Positions 42,866 through 51,040 of a stretch of DNA of 64,000 nucleotides are shown here, piece by piece; the first letter of the stretch is position 1; the number at the start of each line of letters is the position of its first letter. The translations under genes and the position numbers were made by a program. The stretch comes from a candidate division CSSED10-310 bacterium (GTDB lineage: Bacteria; CSSED10-310), in assembly GCA_016931515.1 (NCBI GenBank), contig JAFGEQ010000012.1:194815-258814 (forward strand). Direction: 5' to 3'. A model generated the notes under the pieces. That model searched no databases and was not told the DNA's origin. It saw only the letters and a list, made by a program, of their open reading frames with translations.

Positions 42866-45310
42866 ATGAAGGATAATTATGTGCCTGGGAAGAAGGGTCA
42901 GATGCTGAATCGAGCGTGTCGATCTCTGTTTGTGCTCATGATACTGTTTGTTGTTGTGCTGCCGGCGCAGGCGAAACGGTACTGGAAAGAGTATATCGCG
43001 GCAGACGCCCGGAATTTTAATCTGTCAACACCGGACTGCATGGCAGTGGATTACAACCGGGCAGCATTACATATGGTGTACGGCGGCGATCAGCTCTACC
43101 ATGCATGGGTAGCGTCCAATGTATGGCATTATGAAGTGATCGACGGTTCACCTGCGGTTGGAAAAAGTGCATCCATCACCGTATGCCCGAATGGTGTTCT
43201 GACACTGATTTATATGGATCTAAAAAATGAGCGGTTCATGTCTGCTGTCGGCAGTGACGGCAACTGGACTCGGATCCCCATTGCCGAAGGTCCGGATGTG
43301 GGCCGCTACAACAGCATCGTTTGTGATTCAAATGGTTTTATTCAGATTGCTTTCAGCGATGAGCGGTCAAACCGCCTGAGATATGCGTGGCTGAACTCGT
43401 CGTCACAATGGGTAATCTCAACAGTGGACAGCACCGCCGATGGAAAGGAATGTTCACTGGAATTGTTCAACAATCAGCCCAGAATCACGTATTTCGATAC
43501 GGAAAGCAATGCCGTGAAAACGGCTATGTGGAACAGTTCGACCTGGGTGAAGCACACCATAAGAGCAGATCTGAATCAGACCTGGAGCGCTCTCGGGTTT
43601 CTGGTTGACAGTACCGATTTGTGGCATTATGTGTATTTCGATGACCAGAGAAACGGAGTATACTATACCACATTCCGTCCCGACGGCTGGCCCGCACAGG
43701 AATATTGGATCGACACCGCCGGTGCGTTCGATCAGATGGACCTGGAAATGATTCCGGACGGGAGTTTAATGGTCGCTTACACCGATTCGGACGATAAAAG
43801 ACTCAAGGTGGCGCGGGGAATCGATGCTGATTGGGACGTCTCAGTCGTGGACACAGGTTCAGTCGTGCAGCTGAAAAATCCGGCATTGGAAGTCTGGAAT
43901 GACAGTGTCCAGTACGTATTGTATCTTAATCAGGACTCATCCGATCTAACATTGGGTATTTCGCAGACCGCCCTGGATTGGACAAAAATCCGTATTGATA
44001 CCGCCACATCGTACCTGACGGATACGGCTCTGGCTGTCGATCCCATGAATCGTCCTCATCTTTTGGCGCGCGAAAACAAGAGAAATCTGGGATATCACTG
44101 TTACCATGACGGGACTGGATGGTCTCAGGTGTATCCACAGTTTCCCGGATCAATCGACACGGATTTCGATTTGCATTATCTTCCCGACGGCAAGCCGATA
44201 GCGGCATACGTAGATGACAATTCCAGAACACTGGAACTTGCAGTCTATGATGGAAATCGATGGAACATCCGTGAAGTTGTCACGAACAACAATGGAATTA
44301 ACTCGATCCGGATGGCCATCGGTTCTAATGGTTCGGTCCATCTTGTGTATGAAAAAGCAGGATCAATTGAACTGTTTTATCTGTCAGCGCTTTCCTGGCA
44401 AAGCTCATTCACAGGCACGAAAGTGGATGATCTGAGAGCGCAATGGACGACATTCGATCTGGTCCTGAACAACAATAACCTTCCCTGCATCTGTTATCCG
44501 GCTGAAAGCACGGATAACCTCCGTCTCAAGTATATGATCTCTTCCAATTCCTGGCAGACGCTGGACTTTACCGCGAAATACCGAGCGAATTACAATATCG
44601 CGGTTGACCGGTCAGGTACTCTGCATATAGCGGCATTTAATTCTTCATACCAGAGTCTATATCACATTTGGAATGAGGGGAACGATTGGCGGGAAGAGAG
44701 TATCACCGAATCCGGCGATTTCTGGCCGGTTTTTGACATGGATGTCAATCCTGGCGGTGACCTGTGTCTGGCATACATCGTCCAGGGTCCGCCCGATCAG
44801 ATCAAATATGCCGTTCGCCGGAATGGATCGTGGTCGAAGGAAATCGTGTCGTCCGGGCATCGATACTCGTTTGAACTGTCCCTTGTTCACGATCCGCAGG
44901 GTGTTCCCCATATCGCCGTTGGCAGCAGCGACACAGCGGATGTGCTGGAATTTGAGGGGCTAGTGGAGGTGTACTTATATCTTTCGATGCAGGACGTGAT
45001 ACTGCAGCAGGGCGACCGGTTTCTGCTGAAACACAATCGCGCCAATCATTCTGCAGCCGCCGTCACCGTTGACGAATACATTCTTTTGGATATTTACGGC
45101 GCTTACTGGTTCTGGCCCGGCTGGTCCATGACTTTGGATTATGAGACTATCACCATGCCGGCTTCGAATTCCGTCAGCGCTCCGATTATAGATTTCACCT
45201 GGCCAGCGGGAGTCGGCACTTTGTATGGTCTACGGTTCTGGGGCGCAATCCTGAGTCATACCGCACAGGATCTCATCATGTACGATGTGATCGAATGGCA
45301 GTCCCTATGA
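42866..45310 (+). CDS. Large secreted propeller-like protein with the shared C-terminal domain (814 residues)
   Basis: A signal segment (SLFVLMILFVVVLPAQA) lies after a basic N-region. ATG 42902 is an alternative start that would give a more typical signal peptide. Residues 40-690 are repeated beta units with patterns such as LRYAWLNSSSQWVISTVDS, LKVARGIDADWDVSVVDTG and IKYAVRRNGSWSKEIVSSG, suggesting one or two beta-propellers. Residues 700-814 are the shared domain (LLDIYGAYWFWPGWS, IDFTWPAGVGTLYGLRFWGAIL, ending IEWQSL). No enzyme motif is visible. It is probably a cell-surface binding or adhesion protein. Confidence 0.75.
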   Translation: MKDNYVPGKKGQMLNRACRSLFVLMILFVVVLPAQAKRYWKEYIAADARNFNLSTPDCMAVDYNRAALHMVYGGDQLYHAWVASNVWHYEVIDGSPAVGKSASITVCPNGVLTLIYMDLKNERFMSAVGSDGNWTRIPIAEGPDVGRYNSIVCDSNGFIQIAFSDERSNRLRYAWLNSSSQWVISTVDSTADGKECSLELFNNQPRITYFDTESNAVKTAMWNSSTWVKHTIRADLNQTWSALGFLVDSTDLWHYVYFDDQRNGVYYTTFRPDGWPAQEYWIDTAGAFDQMDLEMIPDGSLMVAYTDSDDKRLKVARGIDADWDVSVVDTGSVVQLKNPALEVWNDSVQYVLYLNQDSSDLTLGISQTALDWTKIRIDTATSYLTDTALAVDPMNRPHLLARENKRNLGYHCYHDGTGWSQVYPQFPGSIDTDFDLHYLPDGKPIAAYVDDNSRTLELAVYDGNRWNIREVVTNNNGINSIRMAIGSNGSVHLVYEKAGSIELFYLSALSWQSSFTGTKVDDLRAQWTTFDLVLNNNNLPCICYPAESTDNLRLKYMISSNSWQTLDFTAKYRANYNIAVDRSGTLHIAAFNSSYQSLYHIWNEGNDWREESITESGDFWPVFDMDVNPGGDLCLAYIVQGPPDQIKYAVRRNGSWSKEIVSSGHRYSFELSLVHDPQGVPHIAVGSSDTADVLEFEGLVEVYLYLSMQDVILQQGDRFLLKHNRANHSAAAVTVDEYILLDIYGAYWFWPGWSMTLDYETITMPASNSVSAPIIDFTWPAGVGTLYGLRFWGAILSHTAQDLIMYDVIEWQSL

Positions 45311-45529
45311 TATGAGAGCAGTTACTTCGCGATGCTGAGTTGCTGAGGGATGAAGGCATCAACGACCTCTCGGAATGGGGCACAATAGTGTTGGTATCCT
45401 TAGCACCCCAGGTGCGTTCTCAAGTGGCATATCCCCACGCGTTCCACTATAAGTAATCTAACGTGGCAATCGTCACAGGGAATTGATGCAATGGTTTTTC
45501 ATACAGGCCAAACGGAAAAAGGAATAATC

Positions 45530-46606
45530 ATGATTTCAGCGAGCACGCCATTAAAATTCAGGACCGGCCATGAAATGCGGAACAGATTCATGCTGGCCCC
45601 CATGACGAACACGCAGAGTTTTGAGAATGGACATCTGTCTGATGACGAATACAGATGGCTGACAATGCGGTCAAAAGGACAGTTCGGACTTGTCATGACC
45701 TGCGCATCGCATATCCACCCGCTCGGAAAAGGATTCCCGGGACAACTGGCGATTTTTTCGGACGCGTTCATCGATGATCATAAAAGACTCGCGTCAGGAA
45801 TCAAAGAGCATGGAAATCTTGCCGTCATCCAGCTTCATCATGCAGGCATGCGGGCTCCAAAGGAACTTGCGGGCGACGTGCCGCTCTGCCCTTCTGACAA
45901 CGAGGAGTTCGGTGCCCGTGCCATGACGATCGATGACATCATGCAGCTCAGGGATGCTTTTGTTGCGGGAGCGGTACGGGCAAGAACTGCAGGATATGAC
46001 GGCATTGAGGTTCACGGGGCTCACGGGTATATCGTGCACCAGTTTTTGAGCAGCGACATCAATAAAAGAACCGATGAATACGGCGGATCATTTGAGAACA
46101 GGTCCAGGCTTTTGTTCGAGATCACAGAGGGTATACGGCAAACGTGCGGAAGTGATTTTCTTGTCGGTGTCAGGCTGTCGCCGGAAGGGACCGGATTCGA
46201 TATCGGCGAGGCGCAAAGTGTTTGCCGAAGACTGATCGCTGACGGTCATACGGACTTCCTGGACATCTCGCTCTGGGACGCATTCAAGCTTCCGGAAAAC
46301 CCGAGTTACCGCGACAAACCACTTCTTGGCCATTTCAGCGGCCTTGATTTCAAAGATGTCAGATATACTGTCGCCGGCAATATAAGGACCGGTTATGATG
46401 TCCGGAAAATCCTCGATGCGGGGGTCGACTTCGCAGCGATCGGAAGATCGGGAATACTGCACCACGATTTTCCTGCCAGAGTCATTGAAAATCCGGATTT
46501 CGTGCCCGTAAAACTCCCCGTATCGAGACAGTATCTGATCGATGAAGGTCTCGGCAGCAAATTCCTTGATTATATATCGCGATGGAAGGGGTTTATGGAG
46601 CAATAA
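45530..46606 (+). CDS. NADH:flavin oxidoreductase, Old Yellow Enzyme family
   Basis: The protein has 358 residues: a single FMN-binding TIM barrel, without the iron-sulfur C-terminal half of 2,4-dienoyl-CoA reductase types. Motifs are NRFMLAPMTN, IQLHHAG, the active-site GYDGIEVHGAHGYIVHQFLSSDINKRTDEYGG and VAGNIRTG for phosphate binding. ATG 45530 with AAAGGA is preferred over the upstream in-frame start. It reduces activated C=C bonds or similar; the substrate is unknown. It is isolated among surface-protein genes. Confidence 0.9.
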   Translation: MISASTPLKFRTGHEMRNRFMLAPMTNTQSFENGHLSDDEYRWLTMRSKGQFGLVMTCASHIHPLGKGFPGQLAIFSDAFIDDHKRLASGIKEHGNLAVIQLHHAGMRAPKELAGDVPLCPSDNEEFGARAMTIDDIMQLRDAFVAGAVRARTAGYDGIEVHGAHGYIVHQFLSSDINKRTDEYGGSFENRSRLLFEITEGIRQTCGSDFLVGVRLSPEGTGFDIGEAQSVCRRLIADGHTDFLDISLWDAFKLPENPSYRDKPLLGHFSGLDFKDVRYTVAGNIRTGYDVRKILDAGVDFAAIGRSGILHHDFPARVIENPDFVPVKLPVSRQYLIDEGLGSKFLDYISRWKGFMEQ

Positions 46607-46759
46607 ATCCTGGATCCATACCGGTATGCAACATGCGGATGCCCGGGTGGGGGTGGATCATTATCGATGGATCTCGTTTGAGGAGAAACATATCCTATCT
46701 GAAGAATAATGTGTTATACTTGTTTCAGAATACAGCGATTATCTTGAGAGGAAAATGCA

Positions 46760-47629
46760 ATGAAAGTTCTGACAATAGCCATTATTTTGATACTTGCATT
46801 CGTGAGCGGCATTTGCGCTTTGGAATGGGAAGACATGGGTGCCAACTTGAGTATCGTCGCTGGATCTGACAGCGAGGAACCCGTCTGGATTGGTGTAGGC
46901 AATAGGCCCCATGGAGGCCAGGATGAAACGACATTCCATTCCACGACTGCAGGTGAAGCGGTTTACGAGTGCATGTGCGGCAGCGAAAATGACGACTGCG
47001 ACTGGTATTTCCGCATTGAAGTTGATGGTATCCAGGTGGTCTCGGAGGGAGATCACAACTGCGGCTGCCTGGATCTTGTGGCTGGTATATTCAATATCCA
47101 TAGCATCGATCAACCGATTCATATGGAGATCCAGATTGATTGTGACGAAGTCTGCGGCGTCTGGGGCAGAGTCTTCATGCCGCCACTGGCCGAGTTCCAG
47201 GCCGTCCCGGTTTCCGGACCTGTACCGTTGGTTGTCCAGTTTGAAAACCTGTCGCAGGGGTACTATGCCAGTTTGGAATGGCACTTCGGTGATGGAACAA
47301 TGAGTTCATCCGAGAATCCTACACATACGTATGACAGCGCCGGCGACTATACGGTGACGCTGATTGCACGGGGACGCAATGTAAGTCAGTGGCTAGATGC
47401 GCCATCATCCACAGAAACGAAACAGGATTATATCCACGTGACAGACGGGATGATTGGTGATGTCAATAATGACGGCATAATAACAGCTTCAGATGCTCAA
47501 CTTTGCTTTCAGATCGTACTGAGTCTTTATTCCCCAACGCCAGGTGAAGAATACAGAGCGGATGCGAACGAAGACGGTCAGGTGACCGCAGGCGATGCCC
47601 AGATCATCTTCCAGCTGTCGTTGCAATGA
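46760..47629 (+). CDS. Secreted PKD-domain protein ending in a dockerin-like module
   Basis: The protein has 289 residues. A signal peptide (MKVLTIAIILILAFVSGICA) is followed by a cysteine-rich region (about 70-135 with CMC, CGC and CDEVC, likely disulfides) and a PKD domain (about 140-225; PVPLVVQFENLSQG...LEWHFGDGTMSS...GDYTVTLIA). A C-terminal pair of calcium loops is dockerin type I-like (GDVNNDGIITASDAQLCFQ and ADANEDGQVTAGDAQIIFQ). Unlike its neighbours it does not carry the shared C-terminal domain, so two different C-terminal modules are used in this region. Confidence 0.8.
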   Translation: MKVLTIAIILILAFVSGICALEWEDMGANLSIVAGSDSEEPVWIGVGNRPHGGQDETTFHSTTAGEAVYECMCGSENDDCDWYFRIEVDGIQVVSEGDHNCGCLDLVAGIFNIHSIDQPIHMEIQIDCDEVCGVWGRVFMPPLAEFQAVPVSGPVPLVVQFENLSQGYYASLEWHFGDGTMSSSENPTHTYDSAGDYTVTLIARGRNVSQWLDAPSSTETKQDYIHVTDGMIGDVNNDGIITASDAQLCFQIVLSLYSPTPGEEYRADANEDGQVTAGDAQIIFQLSLQ

Positions 47630-47817
47630 GTTAACTTCCACTTCTTTCCAATAACCTGTAGCCAATTATAAAATATAAACGGGTATCCTATCGCCCTCAT
47701 GGATAGATTCAGGTTCATTTCTAATTTGATCTGAACGATCAAAAGAAAACAGGTTTTTTTTATCGGGTATGGAAAAATAAAACTGGGTGTGTAAACTGAC
47801 GAAGAAGGAGAATCATC

Positions 47818-48426
47818 ATGAATAGAAGACATGTTATTTTTTCCCTGATTTTTATCGTTGCGATTGTTTGGGTATCCATGGGCTGCTCGGATAGCCCTCG
47901 GACAGCGGAAGTAAAAAGCAAACAACCGGCGGATCAATCCGCTCCCAACGTGTCGCAAGACGCCCCGCAGAGCCAAACGAAGGAGGTCAGCCATTCAATC
48001 AAAGGTGGCAGGGAGATGGTTATCGATCCATTCACGTTTGTCCTGCCCGGCGACTGGAAAGAAGCCAAGGGCTCTCAGGTCTGGTGTCCCCCAACCGAAG
48101 ACGCCACCAAACCCTTGCCTGCTGTCCATCTTCACCACGGCGGGCGACCTTCGACGTTGATCAAGGGATCCGGGTTGATGGATGGAATCAAGTCACACAT
48201 CGGCGTCGATCCCCAGGATGTGAAATTGATGAAAATGGGTGGAATGGATGCAGCCACCTGCAGTTGGGAAAAAGGCGGGAATCGATCAGTCGGTTTGTTT
48301 ATGCTGGAAGAAATAAAGCTTGTCGACATGGAAGTGCTCCACTTCTTCACCTGTTTGGCACCGAAGGATTCATTTCCCCAGTATGAAGACACGTTTACAG
48401 CCATCCTGGCAAGTGTAAGGCTTTAA
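47818..48426 (+). CDS. Putative lipoprotein
   Basis: The protein has 202 residues. A hydrophobic signal ends in VSMGC, an acceptable but not ideal lipobox. Next comes a Ser/Gln/Pro-rich spacer (about 24-62) and a single globular domain (FTFVLPGDWKEAKGSQVWCPP...AVHLHHGG...FMLEEIKLVDMEVLHFF). AGAAGGAGA precedes the ATG. I recognise no family. Its 3' end overlaps an antisense dockerin remnant by a few bases. Confidence 0.68.
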   Translation: MNRRHVIFSLIFIVAIVWVSMGCSDSPRTAEVKSKQPADQSAPNVSQDAPQSQTKEVSHSIKGGREMVIDPFTFVLPGDWKEAKGSQVWCPPTEDATKPLPAVHLHHGGRPSTLIKGSGLMDGIKSHIGVDPQDVKLMKMGGMDAATCSWEKGGNRSVGLFMLEEIKLVDMEVLHFFTCLAPKDSFPQYEDTFTAILASVRL

Positions 48427-48540
48427 AGCGCAGATCGGATCCTCGCAGCCGGTACCCATGCCCAGTATCGTATAAAAGATTCGTTGGCAATCGTCGGCGG
48501 TAACCATTCCGTCATCGTTGCAATCTGCAGCGATGGTATC
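48424..48540 (-). pseudogene. Orphan dockerin-like fragment (antisense remnant)
   Basis: On the minus strand the frame encodes AADCNDDGMVTADDCQRIF followed by LGMGTGCEDP. This matches the dockerin fragment at 50634-50813 nearly residue by residue. There is no start codon, signal peptide or body in front, and the frame runs on into antisense of the lipoprotein gene. I read it as the remains of the 3' end of a lost secreted-protein gene. The rest of the gap 48427-48926 shows a short hydrophobic plus-strand frame (to 48753) without support. Confidence 0.65.
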
Positions 48541-48926
48541 CTGCTTGCCATCGCCGAGGCTCACACTGTCATTCGGTTCTTTTTCCAGATTCTCAACTTG
48601 AAACCACGGGAGCAGAGGGATCCTGAGAAGACGAATAAGCAATCAAATGATATTGATCATGCCGGGTATTTCCTTATCGTGACGCTCATATCCATCACAT
48701 TCGCAGGGATTCCGGCACTGATAATCAGGTATCTGTTTTACGTTTTCAGATGATCAGCCGTCACAGAAAAATCGACAAGTATCAACCATTTCGGTTCATT
48801 TTGCCTGTTTTCAACTGAAATGGTTAATGCTGTTCAAGAAAAACTACTTGACGAAAATCGCCAATCATAGCCTTACTTTTATCAGGGTCAAGTTGATTCA
48901 TCATTCGCATCATGGATGGGGTGACA

Positions 48927-50546
48927 ATGTTTTCGATCAGCGACCGATTCTTAAACGATTGGATCACAATCGAATCCCTGAAAACACTGCCGCCAGACAA
49001 TCTTCACCATTTTTGGCTGCAGGTGGACAGTTTTATCGATTGTTTCGATGACCGGTTTCGAAAAAATCCGCCGATTCATCAGTTTTTTGACGACGTCTGT
49101 GATCCTGTTCGACAATTGATACGACTGGGTGACTTTACCCGGGCCCGATACGTGACCCAAAAACTGTTCGATGCCGCTGAATCGCAATCGGATCGATTGA
49201 TAAAAATGCGGTCCGCTTTTTTACTGGGTTACATTCAGTTTCATCTGGGGGATTTCATTGATTCCGAGCGTTATCATCATACCGGGATGCAGTTGCTGGA
49301 TGACTCGACACCTCATCTTATATGGAAAACCCTGCATTTAAGCAATTATGCGCTTGTATGCAGCTATATCAAGGATCATGATCGCGCGATCCGTTGTTCT
49401 CGTGACGCACTGAGATTGCTTCACAAGCTGCAAAGCACAATTGGAATTGCAGAATTCGACCGGATAGCGGAAGAATTAAAGGTGCCGACGACATTTTGGA
49501 GTCAAAAATCGACGCTTCACAGTAACTTTGGCGCTGTCTATCAGGCCATTGTCAATGATTCACCGCCCGGCAGATCACGAGATAAATGGTTGACAAGGGT
49601 CATACGGCATCATATCCGCTCGATACAAACAGCACCGGGAACCCAGGATCTTTTGCGTTCACAAACCAATTTCGCGCTCAGCCTGGTGAGTCGAGGGGAC
49701 TATGACAGGGCCGATAAAATTCTGCAAAAACTTGTGGCTCAATGCCTGGAACCGGAGAATACCCGGGTCCTGTCCTGGATCAACGCCTTCCGTGCGGAAG
49801 CAGCAATGAAAATGGGTGCACCGGATCAGGCACTGTACTTTTGTCACCTGTCAATGAAACAGGCGATTCGGGCAGCAGATCCGGTGTGCCAGGATCAGGC
49901 GATGCAGGTAGCACTGGAACCCTTGAAGGTGATATCCAGTGAAGCATTTAAGGGGAATATCATGTCACAATCCTTTCAGGAATCAGGGTTTCCGATAATC
50001 CGCGAAATTCTGAATTTTCTGGAAGAGAAAGACTGGTACACTGCCCGCGATCACTCAATCGGCGTGGGGCGCATATCCACTTTAATGTATGATGTTGTTT
50101 CAGAAATGTCCTCCATCAGTATACAATATGATCGCGACACATTTGAGATGGCTGCGTTACTCCATGATATTGGAAAATTATGGATTCCGTGGACCATTCT
50201 GAATCGCACAACTCCGCTGTGGAAAGATGAGTTTGATATCATCCGGAGCCATCCCGAGAAAGGTCGCAAATTCCTGGATGATCTCGGATTTCCGGTAATC
50301 GGCGCGATACTGGAAAAGCATCATGAACGACCTGACGGCAAAGGATATCCCGATGGTGAAAACATCGGTGGAATTGAAGAAAGAATACTGGCTGTGGCGG
50401 ACGCCTATGAAGCCATGACGACGGCGAATCGCTCCTACAGGACTCCCATGTCCATCGATGCTGCGGTCAGGGAAATCATCGATCTGGGCAGCGTCCAGTT
50501 CGATGCAGATGTCGTGCGGGTCCTCCCGGTTGCACTTGGCTTGTAA
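48927..50546 (+). CDS. HD-GYP domain protein with helical (TPR-like) N-terminal half
   Basis: The protein has 539 residues. Residues 1-330 are helical repeats (TRARYVTQKLFDAAESQSDRLIKMR; SYIKDHDRAIRCSRDAL), TPR-like. The C-terminal HD-GYP domain (about 365-535) has LLHDIGK, HPEKGRKFLDDLGFP and HHERPDGKGYPDG, so both the HD and GYP signatures are intact. HD-GYP proteins hydrolyse cyclic di-GMP and thereby affect motility and surface behaviour. ATG 48927 (GGGG five bases upstream) is preferred to 48912. There is no receiver domain, so input probably comes through the repeats. Confidence 0.87.
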   Translation: MFSISDRFLNDWITIESLKTLPPDNLHHFWLQVDSFIDCFDDRFRKNPPIHQFFDDVCDPVRQLIRLGDFTRARYVTQKLFDAAESQSDRLIKMRSAFLLGYIQFHLGDFIDSERYHHTGMQLLDDSTPHLIWKTLHLSNYALVCSYIKDHDRAIRCSRDALRLLHKLQSTIGIAEFDRIAEELKVPTTFWSQKSTLHSNFGAVYQAIVNDSPPGRSRDKWLTRVIRHHIRSIQTAPGTQDLLRSQTNFALSLVSRGDYDRADKILQKLVAQCLEPENTRVLSWINAFRAEAAMKMGAPDQALYFCHLSMKQAIRAADPVCQDQAMQVALEPLKVISSEAFKGNIMSQSFQESGFPIIREILNFLEEKDWYTARDHSIGVGRISTLMYDVVSEMSSISIQYDRDTFEMAALLHDIGKLWIPWTILNRTTPLWKDEFDIIRSHPEKGRKFLDDLGFPVIGAILEKHHERPDGKGYPDGENIGGIEERILAVADAYEAMTTANRSYRTPMSIDAAVREIIDLGSVQFDADVVRVLPVALGL

Positions 50547-50633
50547 ACAGCCATATTTCAAATAATTTTGACTGTTCGCCTATGCTCCGTAGCGCCTTTG
50601 CTTGAGCGTTCCCAATGATTCGCCGACATGTAA

Positions 50634-50813
50634 AAAGACCGAACGGGGGTGGTAACCGTTGCATCCTTTGCGATCAGTCTGGGAGCCTATACGCCAACAT
50701 TACAGGAACACTGCGCCGCCGACTGCAATGGCGATGAATCCGTCACAGCCGGTGATGCCCAGTCCATTTTTCTGGGAGCGCTCGGGATGGGAAGCTGCGT
50801 CGATCCCCTTTGA
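50634..50813 (+). pseudogene. Orphan dockerin-like C-terminal fragment
   Basis: After an in-frame stop at 50631 the frame reads 59 residues ending HCAADCNGDESVTAGDAQ, then SIFLGALGMGSCVDPL and a natural TGA stop (50811-50813). This is a complete C-terminal calcium-loop module with no start, signal or preceding domains. It pairs with the fragment at 48424-48540 and resembles the end of the protein at 46760-47629. Nothing else is visible in the gap 50547-51040 apart from the ribosome site of the next gene. Confidence 0.72.
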
Positions 50814-51040
50814 GACTCAGTCGCTTCCTTCAGCCCGGATCGGGCGAGCGCCTGGACGATGATTTCGTCAGGATCGTGCAGACCAGTTCATACGTAAATG
50901 GTGTTGAGAAAAAGGAATAGCACACCCCTACGTGGTTTAATCCAATGCTGAAACCAACTTCCTTTTTATCCGTATTAATTATTAAAGAACGTGATAGCGA
51001 CCCCTTCCGGTCGTTATTCAACACGAAAGGGCGGTTCACA

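Noticed and set aside
48484-48753. Possible small membrane protein (hydrophobic C-terminal 30 residues)
   Set aside because: Its first half is antisense to the dockerin remnant, and no start signal lies before the hydrophobic part.
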